NCBI RefSeq assembly: GCF_012849055.1
Contig: NZ_CP051677.1
Span: forward strand, 5,533,001 to 5,597,000
DNA: 64,000 bases
Direction of reading: 5' to 3'
Origin: Spirosoma rhododendri
Lineage (GTDB): Bacteria > Bacteroidota > Bacteroidia > Cytophagales > Spirosomataceae
Position 1 is the first letter of the stretch. Every line of letters begins with the position of its first letter. Below the pieces are notes generated by a model that was not told where the DNA came from, ran no database searches, and saw only the letters and a list, made by a program, of their open reading frames with translations. This document shows, one piece after another, positions 1 through 7,952 of this stretch. Position numbers and translations under genes: made by a program.

Positions 1-1
1 C

Positions 2-616
2 CGCGACCACTTCAATCAGCCCATTCGCGAACTAATCGTTGTGCAGGATACGGGCCGTACGGCAATTGTACCCTGGTACAAGCGTACGTATCAGGATCTG
101 CACCGAAAAGACGTGGAAGAACGGCTCGAATCACTGCTGTTCAGTCAGGATTGGGCGTTCTGGTTTAAGGAAGTAAAAGCCCGGATTACGTTGGACTGGT
201 TCGACCGGATCAGCACGGGAGCGGATCTGTCGCTGGATAAAAAACAGATTTTTCTGAATACCGATACCGACAGCACAAAACGGCAATCATCGTTCTCCCG
301 CCTGTCCGATCAGCAGGTCAACGCCCTTGTCGACAGTATCAACGCCACCGCCGATCGATACAAGCGGCAGGGTTTCTCGGATGTTTACCTGGCTGTCGTC
401 CCCAACAAAGCGACCGTGCTGGAGCCCAACCGCGCGGCTTACAATCACCTCATCGAGCGGGTTCAGCAACACCCCCGCCTGCGCGTTCCGACCGTCGATA
501 TCTACGCGCAGTATACCCGCGCGACAGAGCCTGTCTACCTGTTGGGCGACACGCACTGGACCTGCTACGGCCGTACGCTGTGGCTAAACGAGGTCCGGCG
601 GGTACTGAAATTGTGA
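2..616 (+). CDS. AlgX/AlgJ-like SGNH (DHHW) domain protein, 5'-truncated by window edge
   Basis: The frame is open from the first bases, so the gene begins upstream and only about the last 204 residues are visible. They resemble the C-terminal half of the AlgX/AlgJ SGNH-hydrolase-like domain: a strand with VVPNKATV and, near the end, LLGDTHWTCYG, which fits the Asp-x-His-Trp catalytic motif of the family. Family members act in the periplasm, usually beside an MBOAT acyltransferase, in O-acetylation of secreted polysaccharides. No partner can be seen because the window starts here. The GTG at 41 is an internal codon rather than the start, as the frame continues in front of it. The family call rests on the motif and general pattern only. 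Confidence 0.6.
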   Translation, partial: RDHFNQPIRELIVVQDTGRTAIVPWYKRTYQDLHRKDVEERLESLLFSQDWAFWFKEVKARITLDWFDRISTGADLSLDKKQIFLNTDTDSTKRQSSFSRLSDQQVNALVDSINATADRYKRQGFSDVYLAVVPNKATVLEPNRAAYNHLIERVQQHPRLRVPTVDIYAQYTRATEPVYLLGDTHWTCYGRTLWLNEVRRVLKL

Positions 617-618
617 CT

Positions 619-649
619 GTCAGCACCGCGCCATCGGCACGGTGCTGAC
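619..649. terminator. Hairpin between convergent genes
   Basis: Ten-base-pair perfect arms (GTCAGCACCG / CGGTGCTGAC) with an 11-nt loop start three bases after the stop of the AlgX-like gene and end six bases before the stop of bshB1 on the other strand. The position suggests a bidirectional terminator. There is no clear T-run on the plus side. Confidence 0.55.
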
Positions 650-654
650 GCCGG

Positions 655-1374
655 TTAAATCAGGCTGAACAGATCACTGACGCCCAACATTCGACGGCTG
701 ATAAATCCCTCACCGAAATCAACGCCGATCATGTGCCCGTGTTCGCGGGTGCGCGATTCCAGAAAATCCATGAACGATTTACCGGAAATATAACTGGCCG
801 GTTCGTCGCTGTCGGGATTGAAAAACTGGCTCTTATACGCTCTGATGGACTCGATTTTTCCGCTCCAGTAAGGCGTAATATCGACAACAAAGTCGGGCTT
901 CAGCGACCGGTCCTGAATGTAGTGATACACGTAGATGGGCCGGTGCGCTTCCTGCTCGTTGCCTTCTTCATCAACCGTTTTGATCTGCCGGAGACCCGCG
1001 TAGAAGCAGGCCTGCACAACCAGTTCGGCAGCACGACCATGATCCGGATGCCGGTCGTCGGGCGTATTCGCCAGTACGATTGCGGGTCTGTACTTGCGGA
1101 TCTTGGCAATGAGTGCCAGTTGATGCTCCTCATCGTTCCGGAAAAATCCGTCCCGGAAGCCCATGTTTTCCCGCGCCGACAGTTTCATGATGCGGGCACC
1201 TTCGGCAGCTTCCTGCTCCCGGATTTCGGGAGTTCCCCGCGTACCTAGTTCGCCCCGCGTCAGATCGACGGCTGCCACCGTTTTTCCCTGCGCAATCAAC
1301 GACAAAACCGTCCCTGAACAGGTCATTTCAATATCATCGGGGTGGGCGCCAATGGCCAGTACATCAACAGTCAT
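655..1374 (-). CDS. bshB1: Bacillithiol biosynthesis deacetylase BshB1
   Basis: This 239-residue protein is a LmbE/PIG-L-type zinc N-deacetylase. It has the metal motif AIGAHPDDIEM near the N terminus, an acidic TRGELGTRG segment, and NTPDDRHPDHG, which supplies further metal and catalytic residues. BshB1 removes the acetyl group from N-acetylglucosaminyl-malate in bacillithiol synthesis, the low-molecular-weight thiol used by many Bacteroidota. The length and the conserved tail (SREHGHMIGVDFGEGF-like) match BshB1 better than generic PIG-L proteins. It stands alone, convergent with the AlgX-like gene. The 268-nt gap upstream holds a small hairpin (1533-1555) and no gene. Confidence 0.9.
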   Translation of the reverse strand: MTVDVLAIGAHPDDIEMTCSGTVLSLIAQGKTVAAVDLTRGELGTRGTPEIREQEAAEGARIMKLSARENMGFRDGFFRNDEEHQLALIAKIRKYRPAIVLANTPDDRHPDHGRAAELVVQACFYAGLRQIKTVDEEGNEQEAHRPIYVYHYIQDRSLKPDFVVDITPYWSGKIESIRAYKSQFFNPDSDEPASYISGKSFMDFLESRTREHGHMIGVDFGEGFISRRMLGVSDLFSLI

Positions 1375-1642
1375 ACGATTCCGTTAAAAAGAATGTAAAC
1401 ATACAAACGATGTATGTACAACAACTCAGTGTAAAGTAGAGCCTGTTACATCGCTTTGTTCAGATGTATGTGCATGAAATGAACCAATCATTCTTAGTAA
1501 GCGAAATTATCGACTAATAGTCAGCGCAGTAGGCTCATCATACCGGCTGATGAGCGCCCATAACCTCACAGAATAAACTCCATTAAATAAGTATAGAAAT
1601 CAGTTGGGACAATGCCCGGTTTTCTTCTAAAAGCAAACCGTT

Positions 1643-2770
1643 ATGAATAATTCCGTGATAAACCGCTTCGCCATACGAGGTGGTATCGGCCTCTCGCTGG
1701 CGCTGGCCCTGACATTATCTTCCTGCAAAGACGAAGAAAATCCTACAACTGTAATAAATACGTCGCCCGGCCAGTCGATCCAGTCGAGCAGCGCAAAACC
1801 GTCGTGGGGACCAACCATCACCCCACAAATGCTGGCCATCATCGAGGAGCTGGGCCGGCTCAACCCCACCCCTATCCAAACACTGTCGGCGCAGGAAGCC
1901 CGCACGAAACCGTCGTTTAAAGACGCGGTCAATTCACTGTTGAGCAAAAACAGTATAACGCTGCCGGCAACGGGCGTCACCAAAACGGAGCGGATGATTC
2001 CGGGGTACAACAATGTGCCTATCCGTATTGTCGTCTACACGCCGAGCGGAGTGGCGTCGTCGGCACCTGTCATTGTTTATATGCACGGCGGTGGCTGGGT
2101 CATTGCCAGTCCGGAAGTGTATGAGTATTCGACGCTGGCCCTGGCCAAAAATACCGGTGCCATCGTTGTTTCGGTCGACTACCGGTTAGCACCGGAAAAC
2201 AAGTTTCCGACGGCGCACGAAGATTCGTATGCGGCTTACAAATGGGTGAAAGAAAACGCGGCCAGCCTCGGCGGGAACCCGGCGAAAGTGGCCGTTGCGG
2301 GAGAAAGCGCCGGGGGAAACATGGCCATCACGACGGCGCTCCTGGCCCGCGACCGGGGTCTGGCTTTGCCCGTGCATATCCTGTCGGTATTTCCGGTGGC
2401 CAACAACGACCTGAACACTGCGTCGTACAACACCTACGCCAGTGCAATGCCGTTGAATAAGCCGTCGATTATGTGGTTTGTCGACAAGTATTTCAATACT
2501 ACGGCCGACGGCGACAATGCCCTTATCTCGCTCACCGACGTGGCGAATCTGAACGGTTTGCCACCGGTCACGATTATCGGGGCTGAAATTGACCCGCTTC
2601 AGACGGAAGGTATGCAACTGCGCGATAAGCTTCAGGCAGCGGGCGTTTCGGTTACGTACCAGCTGTATACCGGTGTCACCCACGAATTCTTTGGCATGTA
2701 CTCCATCGTCCCCGAGGCAGCACAGGCGCAGGCGCTGGCCGCCCGACAACTAAACGCAGCTTTTCGCTAG
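1643..2770 (+). CDS. Alpha/beta-hydrolase esterase, HSL family, lipoprotein
   Basis: The N terminus is a lipoprotein signal (hydrophobic LALALTLSSC, Cys about residue 28), so the enzyme is probably anchored to the outer or cytoplasmic membrane facing the periplasm. The rest is a hormone-sensitive-lipase-type fold: oxyanion-hole motif MHGGGW, nucleophile elbow GESAGG, an Asp in GAEIDPL and a His in THEFFG. Such enzymes hydrolyse short-chain acyl esters; the substrate cannot be told. A strong intrinsic terminator follows directly. Length (375 aa) is normal for a secreted member with an N-terminal linker. Confidence 0.85.
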   Translation: MNNSVINRFAIRGGIGLSLALALTLSSCKDEENPTTVINTSPGQSIQSSSAKPSWGPTITPQMLAIIEELGRLNPTPIQTLSAQEARTKPSFKDAVNSLLSKNSITLPATGVTKTERMIPGYNNVPIRIVVYTPSGVASSAPVIVYMHGGGWVIASPEVYEYSTLALAKNTGAIVVSVDYRLAPENKFPTAHEDSYAAYKWVKENAASLGGNPAKVAVAGESAGGNMAITTALLARDRGLALPVHILSVFPVANNDLNTASYNTYASAMPLNKPSIMWFVDKYFNTTADGDNALISLTDVANLNGLPPVTIIGAEIDPLQTEGMQLRDKLQAAGVSVTYQLYTGVTHEFFGMYSIVPEAAQAQALAARQLNAAFR

Positions 2771-2793
2771 CCGCGATACACACCGATTCAGCA

Positions 2794-2828
2794 AGCCCCC
2801 CGTCTCGACAGACGGGGGGCTATTTTTT
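2794..2828 (+). terminator. Rho-independent terminator of the esterase gene
   Basis: An 11-bp GC-rich perfect stem (AGCCCCCCGTC / GACGGGGGGCT) with a 6-nt loop is followed by ATTTTTTT. It lies 24 nt after the esterase stop codon. This is one of the few canonical T-tailed terminators here. Confidence 0.9.
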
Positions 2829-2932
2829 TGCCCATTTATGGGCCACTGGTGTGACTTTTGATCGCCAGAGGGGTCTATGGTGAACTGAATCAGCAGTACG
2901 TGTATAAACAGTGAATTACTCTCGTTGAGTTG

Positions 2933-2940
2933 TACTTTTG
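2933..2940 (+). promoter_or_regulatory. TAnnTTTG -7 box upstream of nitrilase-like gene
   Basis: TACTTTTG matches the Bacteroidota -7 consensus and lies 53 nt before the ATG at 2994. No convincing -33 TTG is seen at the usual distance, so the call is tentative. Confidence 0.45.
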
Positions 2941-2993
2941 GCCGTCGCTGGTTGTTCGCAACCAACTGATACCCACCTTTTTTTTAACTTGTC

Positions 2994-3995
2994 ATGGCGT
3001 ACAAAGTTCTTGCTTTACAGGTGAATTCACCTGCCGTAACGCGTCTGTCTTCCCGCGAGGAAGCCGAAGCCCAGATGCTCGCCAGCGTTGCCCGGCTCGA
3101 TCAGCAGCTAACGATGGCCATTGGGCAGTCGGGGCGTGATACGCTACTGGTTGTTACCCCCGAAGCATTCCTGACGGGCCCACCCAGCACCGAGGGCATC
3201 GCGGAGTGGCGCGACAAAGCGGCTCTCGAAATCGACGGGCCAGTCTACGAAGCCCTGTCGGCACTGGTTCAGCATCATCAGGTTTATTTCTGCGGAAACG
3301 CCTACGAGCAGGACAGCTACTTTCCCGAGCTGTTTTTCCAGACCAGCTTTATCATTGGTCCCAATGGCGATGTACTGCTGCGCTACCGACGACTGAACGC
3401 GACGGGCATACCAACCCCCCACGATGTCTGGAGCCTTTATCTGGACGCCTACGGGTACGATTCGCTGTTTCCCGTAGCCAAAACGAACGTCGGAAATCTG
3501 GCTTGCCTGGCCGGTGATGATCTGCTGTACCCGGAACTGGCCCGCTGCCTGACGCTGCGCGGGGCGGAAGTACTGCTGCATGCCACCGCCGAAGCCAACA
3601 ACCCACTGCCGCCCTACCGATCGATTGCGCGGCAGGCACGGGCTGCGGAGAACATGGCTTATCTGGTGTCGGCCAATACGGCGGGCAGTACCGACAGCCT
3701 GTTTCCGATGGCCGGGGGTGGCACAAAAATTATCGATCCGCGCGGACAGGTACTCGCCGAAGCCGGTACTGGCGAGAATTTGCTGACTACGGCCGACATT
3801 GATCTGGCAACGATACGGGACTTCCGGCAACGCCCGGCCGCCACTAACTGGCTGGCGCAGCTTCGCACTGAATTATACGCCGACAGCTATTCGCAGCACA
3901 GCATTTACCCGTCCGGTGCGCTACTAAACCAAACGCCCGACCGCCAGCAGAATTTGCGCGCGCAGCAGGAGGTAGTTCGCCGGTTATACGCTTAA
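2994..3995 (+). CDS. Nitrilase-superfamily carbon-nitrogen hydrolase with atypical active site
   Basis: A 333-residue carbon-nitrogen hydrolase. The catalytic Glu lies in VVTPEAFLTG, and the nucleophilic Cys in GNLACLAGDDLLYPE, followed by the usual RGAEVLLH strand. The segment that normally carries the catalytic Lys (YRKxHL-like) reads LRYRRLNATG, so Arg occupies the Lys place, and the context GIPTPHDVW suggests a distinct subfamily. Members cleave nitriles, amides or carbamoyl compounds in the cytosol; the substrate is unknown. The last four codons are part of a 26-bp inverted-repeat arm. The gene stands alone and converges on ppa. Confidence 0.8.
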   Translation: MAYKVLALQVNSPAVTRLSSREEAEAQMLASVARLDQQLTMAIGQSGRDTLLVVTPEAFLTGPPSTEGIAEWRDKAALEIDGPVYEALSALVQHHQVYFCGNAYEQDSYFPELFFQTSFIIGPNGDVLLRYRRLNATGIPTPHDVWSLYLDAYGYDSLFPVAKTNVGNLACLAGDDLLYPELARCLTLRGAEVLLHATAEANNPLPPYRSIARQARAAENMAYLVSANTAGSTDSLFPMAGGGTKIIDPRGQVLAEAGTGENLLTTADIDLATIRDFRQRPAATNWLAQLRTELYADSYSQHSIYPSGALLNQTPDRQQNLRAQQEVVRRLYA

Positions 3996-4040
3996 TGAAA
4001 AGGGCCGCTCGATTGAGCGGCCCTTTTCATTAAGCGTATA
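3985..4040. terminator. 26-bp perfect inverted repeat, bidirectional terminator
   Basis: Perfect 26-bp arms (3985-4010 and 4015-4040) flank a GATT loop. The core AAAAGGGCCGCTC / GAGCGGCCCTTTT gives an A-tract/T-tract on both strands, so it can end transcription from the nitrilase-like gene and from ppa. The left arm includes the last codons and the stop of the nitrilase-like gene. Confidence 0.85.
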
Positions 4041-4055
4041 CGGTGCAACCTGAGC

Positions 4056-4703
4056 TTACATTTCCAGGTTATTGTAGTCTTCCATCGACGTCCGAATAAC
4101 ATCACAGGCTTCTTCACGGCCGTAGATGTTGGCCAGTTCCATTACGGCTGGTTCGCCGGGCAGGTTTTTGTACGTCAGGAAGTAGTGGCGAAGGCGCTTT
4201 ACAACCCCCTCAGGCAGTTCAGCCAGTTCGCGGAAATGGCCGTACATGGCATCTCCTTTCAGAACGGCAATGATTTTATCGTCGGCCTCACCCTTGTCGA
4301 TCAGGCGGAAACCACCGATCGGAATAGCTTTCAGCAGGATGTCGCCGTGCGTAATCTCGCGCTCGGTCAGTACACAAATGTCGAGCGGGTCACCGTCTCC
4401 TTCGGCAATCTCCCGACCCGACCGCTCCGACGCCAGCTGTGCGATTCCATCACCGCAGTAGGTCCGGGGCACAAAGCCGTACAGGGCCGGAATGATGTTT
4501 GAATACTGCTGCGGGCGGTCGATGGTCAGGTAACCAGACTCTTTATCGATTTCGTATTTTACGGTGTCGGTCGGTACAATTTCGATGAAGGCCGTGATGA
4601 TATTGGGGGCGTCTTCACCCGGTGAGATACCGTGCCAGGGGTGGGCTTTTGAAGGAGTTTTCGGCATTGCGTCTGGAGTAGTTGCGTCGAAGTAAGTCTG
4701 CAT
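4056..4703 (-). CDS. ppa: Inorganic pyrophosphatase (family I)
   Basis: A soluble family I pyrophosphatase that hydrolyses PPi to two phosphates and so drives biosynthetic reactions. The metal-binding DGDPLDICVL block near the middle is the family signature, preceded by KYEIDKESG and by YGFVPRTYCGDG, which hold the substrate-binding Lys, Tyr and Arg. At 215 residues it is slightly longer than Escherichia coli Ppa because of an N-terminal extension of about 30 residues. A later start would also be possible (MPKTPSKAHPWHG). It is transcribed away from the GT2 gene side and ends at a shared terminator. Confidence 0.95.
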   Translation of the reverse strand: MQTYFDATTPDAMPKTPSKAHPWHGISPGEDAPNIITAFIEIVPTDTVKYEIDKESGYLTIDRPQQYSNIIPALYGFVPRTYCGDGIAQLASERSGREIAEGDGDPLDICVLTEREITHGDILLKAIPIGGFRLIDKGEADDKIIAVLKGDAMYGHFRELAELPEGVVKRLRHYFLTYKNLPGEPAVMELANIYGREEACDVIRTSMEDYNNLEM

Positions 4704-4871
4704 ACGATTTAAAGAAAAAACTGCACTAAAAAAAGGTTCTATCGATTTGTAAAACAGACATTCCGCCCGGCTTTGTCGATACTACGCTGTGTAAGCGCGA
4801 CAAAAGCGGGCGGAACGTCCTTTATAACAGTCAAATATACATGCGGGAAGCGACCTGTATACGTTTTCTGT

Positions 4872-5864
4872 TTAAATGGTCCGCTTTTCTGCGAAGCCAA
4901 CGCGCTCGGCCACCGTTGACTCACCCGTCTTGTCGAGTGTCTGACGCACCAGCATCTCCCCCAGGAAGCCCGCCAAGAACAACTGTACCCCGAGTATAAT
5001 GGCGACCAGCCCCAGAAAAAACAACGGGTTGTCGGTCACGTTGCGGTATCGTTCGCCTTGCGCAATGTTGATCAGTTTCTCGGCAATAAGCCAGATTGCA
5101 ATTACTGATCCAACGAAGAACGACAGCGTACCCATCGTGCCGAAAAAGTGCATGGGGCGCTTACTGAACCGGTGTACAAACGCAATAACCAGCACGTCGA
5201 GGAAGCCATTGACGAAGCGTTCCAGACCGAACTTGGTCGAGCCGTATTTCCGGGCCCGGTGCTGCACTATTTTTTCACCGATTCGGGTAAACCCGTTCCA
5301 GTTGGCGACGATGGGCAGATTACGGTGCATGTCGCCGTACAGCGCCGGGGCAATGACTTTCACAACGCGCTGCCGGTAGGCTTTCAACCCGCAGTTGAAG
5401 TCGTGCAGGTTTACGCCCGATATCCAGCGCGAAACGGCGTTGAAGAGTTTGGTCGGCAGGGTTTTCGTGATCGGGTCGTAGCGTTTCTGCTTCCAGCCCG
5501 ACACCAGATCGTAGCCATCCTGCGTAATCATTCGGTACAGTTCAGGGATTTCGTCGGGGCTGTCCTGCAAGTCGGCATCCATCGTAATAACGACCTGCCC
5601 GCGCACAGCCAGAAAACCCGTTTGCAGCCCCGCCGTTTTACCGTAGTTACGGTTAAACCGAATCCCCCGCACGTGCGGATTCCGCTCAGCCAACTGCTCG
5701 ATTACGGCCCAAGAATTATCCGTGCTACCATCATCGACAAACAGGATTTCGTAGGTCAACTGGTTGTCCGTCGCGACCCGCACGATCCAGTCGTGCAGTT
5801 CGGGCAGCGACTCATCTTCGTTGTAGAGCGGAATCAGGATGGATAACTGAAGCGGTTCGGTCAT
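4872..5864 (-). CDS. Family 2 glycosyltransferase with two C-terminal membrane helices (DPM1/GtrB-like)
   Basis: The N-terminal GT-A domain has LSILIPLYNEDESLP, VDDGSTDNSW and the metal-binding MDADLQDSPDEIP motif, all typical of polyprenyl-phosphate sugar transferases. Two hydrophobic helices follow at about residues 235-260 and 280-310. Such enzymes move a hexose or related sugar from a nucleotide donor to undecaprenyl phosphate at the cytoplasmic membrane; donor and product cannot be told. I prefer the ATG at 5864 because homology begins at once (MTEPLQLSIL). An in-frame ATG at 5897 would add 11 residues. Confidence 0.88.
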   Translation of the reverse strand: MTEPLQLSILIPLYNEDESLPELHDWIVRVATDNQLTYEILFVDDGSTDNSWAVIEQLAERNPHVRGIRFNRNYGKTAGLQTGFLAVRGQVVITMDADLQDSPDEIPELYRMITQDGYDLVSGWKQKRYDPITKTLPTKLFNAVSRWISGVNLHDFNCGLKAYRQRVVKVIAPALYGDMHRNLPIVANWNGFTRIGEKIVQHRARKYGSTKFGLERFVNGFLDVLVIAFVHRFSKRPMHFFGTMGTLSFFVGSVIAIWLIAEKLINIAQGERYRNVTDNPLFFLGLVAIILGVQLFLAGFLGEMLVRQTLDKTGESTVAERVGFAEKRTI

Positions 5865-5945
5865 GGATTGTGGTAAGTACCGGGATGTTACAGGCAAAAC
5901 ACCATTTTACCCCGATCAATTCGCCCGCAAAGGTCGGAAACAGAT

Positions 5946-6656
5946 TCAAAAAATGAGATAGTAGTCGCGTAGTAGATTCCGAAACGCGTCGGTATAGGTG
6001 CGGCCGTCGGTTTCGTAGATGTTCAACTCGTGGGTTTCGCAGGTTCCTTCCCGCTGCGAAAACCCGGTCACCCGCCGGAAAACAGGCTTCTGCGCGTGGT
6101 GCCGCAGGTCGAGCTGACGAAACGGCTGTAAACCGATCGATTGCGCTAGCGCCGTGAGCAGCCCCATTTCGTACGACGGCAACAGGACCCACCACTGCCC
6201 GCCGGGCTTTAGCAATTGCTGAACGGCCAGTACAAGTGCCTCGAACGGTAAATCGCCGGTGTGCAGCGCCCGGTTCACTACCGCGTCGGGCGAACGCAGC
6301 TGATTGGTGTAGAACGGCGGGTTGGTCAGGATTCGGTCGTACTGCTGCGCCTGAGCGGAATTCTGGGCAAATGCCTGAATCGACGTTTGATAGACCCGTA
6401 CCCGGCTGGCAAACGGACTGTCGGCCACGTTATCAACGGCCTGCCCAAACGCATCTCCGTCAATTTCTACCGCGTCGATCAGAGCCGTCTGGTTGCGCTG
6501 CGCAGCCATGAGCGCCAGCAGCCCCGTACCGGTTCCGATGTCGAGCAGTTGCCCACCTGCGCCCACGTCGGCCCACGCGCCCAGCACGCAGGCGTCGGTG
6601 CAGACTTTCATGGCCGCCCGCTCCTGCCGAATGGTGAACTGCTTGAATCGAAACAT
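5946..6656 (-). CDS. trmN6: tRNA1(Val) (adenine(37)-N6)-methyltransferase, TrmN6/YfiC type
   Basis: A class I SAM-dependent methyltransferase of 236 residues. It opens with FRFKQFTIRQERAAMKVCTDACVLGAW, typical of the YfiC group, has the SAM loop LLDIGTGTGLLAL, an acidic VEIDGDA, and the amino-methyltransferase motif TNPPFY. YfiC methylates N6 of A37 next to the anticodon of tRNA1(Val). Its ATG overlaps the TAA of rnhA by one base, so the two are translationally coupled, with rnhA first. Confidence 0.88.
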   Translation of the reverse strand: MFRFKQFTIRQERAAMKVCTDACVLGAWADVGAGGQLLDIGTGTGLLALMAAQRNQTALIDAVEIDGDAFGQAVDNVADSPFASRVRVYQTSIQAFAQNSAQAQQYDRILTNPPFYTNQLRSPDAVVNRALHTGDLPFEALVLAVQQLLKPGGQWWVLLPSYEMGLLTALAQSIGLQPFRQLDLRHHAQKPVFRRVTGFSQREGTCETHELNIYETDGRTYTDAFRNLLRDYYLIF

Positions 6657-7294
6657 TATTTACGCCCGAAATCAGCCGGATTTTCGCCCCATACGGTGGT
6701 TTCCCACTTCAAAACGGGGTTGGCAAAGCGGTGCGTTTTCAACCACGTTTCGGCCCGTTCGATCAGGTCGAAGAGTTCGGCGTTGCGCCCCGTTTCTTCA
6801 AGTTTGGTATTCGCCTTTTTCTTCTGCACCCAGCCAATCGCCGTCCGCGAATCGGAGTAGACGGGGATATTACTGTTTTTCTGGTGCAGCAGCGCCAGCG
6901 CGTGAACGATGGCCAGAAATTCGCCGATGTTGTTGGTCCCGTCGCGGTACGGGCCCATCAGAAACAGCCGCTGCCGGGTGGCCAGATAGATGCCCTGGTA
7001 CTCCATATCGCCGGTTGCGGTGTTCCAGGCGGCATCGACCACCAGACTATCTTCGTTCGGGTCGCCCACCAGTCCCGGCAGTTTGCCTTGTTTGCCAGCG
7101 GGTTTCGGCCCCTGCCCGATGTGCTGATGGGGTTTGTCTTTGTAGGCATTGAGGGCAGCCGACTTTGAATCGAACGACTTAAACAGCGGGCCGTCGAAGC
7201 CGTCGGTCTGGGCTTTGGCTTCGTCCCAGCTCTCGTACACGCCCGGCTTCCGGCCTTTCCAGACTACATAAAATTTAGGCTTTTTCGCGGCCAT
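6656..7294 (-). CDS. rnhA: Ribonuclease HI with N-terminal viroplasmin-type hybrid-binding domain
   Basis: The first ~50 residues (KFYVVWKGRKPGVYESWDEAK, then FKSFDSKSAALNAY) form the caulimovirus-viroplasmin/RNase H1 N-terminal domain that binds RNA/DNA hybrids. The rest is RNase H: an Asp in DAAW, TNNIGEFLAIVHAL with the catalytic Glu, and YSDSRTAIGWV with the next Asp. It degrades RNA in hybrids, for example R-loops and primers. I chose ATG 7294 because an extra nine residues from 7321 lie outside the domain. The gene overlaps trmN6 by one base. Confidence 0.9.
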   Translation of the reverse strand: MAAKKPKFYVVWKGRKPGVYESWDEAKAQTDGFDGPLFKSFDSKSAALNAYKDKPHQHIGQGPKPAGKQGKLPGLVGDPNEDSLVVDAAWNTATGDMEYQGIYLATRQRLFLMGPYRDGTNNIGEFLAIVHALALLHQKNSNIPVYSDSRTAIGWVQKKKANTKLEETGRNAELFDLIERAETWLKTHRFANPVLKWETTVWGENPADFGRK

Positions 7295-7470
7295 GCTTAC
7301 CAAATTCGTAAAACGGAACAACGGTCAACCACCGCACCCGGTCACCCGGCGGGTGGGTGCGGTGTAATTGACTTTGCAAAAGTAAGCCGAAAGGGTAGCA
7401 GCCTGCATAAGCGCGACGAACAAAGGCTTGCGACAGGTGGTTTTCTGACCAACTCAACTACAGAGAAGCT

Positions 7471-7716
7471 ATGCAAAACGAAACAGCATCCTACCTATCA
7501 AGCCCAAGCCCCGTTGTGCTGATTGTCTACAAGAAAGAGCCTTACCAGTACCTCGCCGTTTTCGTCAACCAGACGCGTGAACAGGCCGAAGAGCTGTTTA
7601 AGCAAAAATACACGGTCGAGCCGGGGGCCGACTACGAAGTAAAAGAATATGAGAACGTAGAAAGCTATTCCGTAGCTGACAACGGCGAACTGCTGGTCAA
7701 CGGCAGTTACAAGTAA
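7471..7716 (+). CDS. Small acidic hypothetical protein
   Basis: An 81-residue soluble protein with no signal peptide or membrane helix. It has a strand-rich start (VVLIVYKKEPYQYLAVFV), an acidic helix (TREQAEELFKQKY) and ends in GELLVNGSYK. I do not recognise the family. Codon use resembles its neighbours and the frame ends cleanly, so it is likely real. It stands alone, and a dispersed inverted repeat follows it. Confidence 0.6.
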   Translation: MQNETASYLSSPSPVVLIVYKKEPYQYLAVFVNQTREQAEELFKQKYTVEPGADYEVKEYENVESYSVADNGELLVNGSYK

Positions 7717-7738
7717 CAGGAAGATTTTTACGGACAGG

Positions 7739-7792
7739 ATTACAGGATTGACAGGACATCTGGGAGCCGGAGCGTTTTGTCAATCCTGTAAT
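7739..7792. repeat. Intergenic inverted repeat (ATTACAGGATTGACA family)
   Basis: Perfect 15-bp arms (7739-7753 and 7778-7792) reading ATTACAGGATTGACA / TGTCAATCCTGTAAT flank a 24-nt spacer. The left side also holds a shorter ACAGGATTACAGGATT tandem pattern. The rest of the gap before the patatin gene is AT-rich with no gene. Confidence 0.7.
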
Positions 7793-7952
7793 TTTTTACA
7801 CGCCTTTTAAAACTAGAGAAGACATACATTTATAATCATTTTACTAAATATTATAATTTAAAGATAAAATAATAGATCCGTCTGTCGTGTTTGTCAAATA
7901 AGCGCATCATTGGTCTGCTTGCCACACATTGTCTGCGCTGACCTACTACACC

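Noticed and set aside
1375..1642. tRNA or riboswitch in the gap before the esterase gene
   Set aside because: Only a small 8-bp hairpin (1533-1555) is present; no cloverleaf or known aptamer pattern could be recognised.
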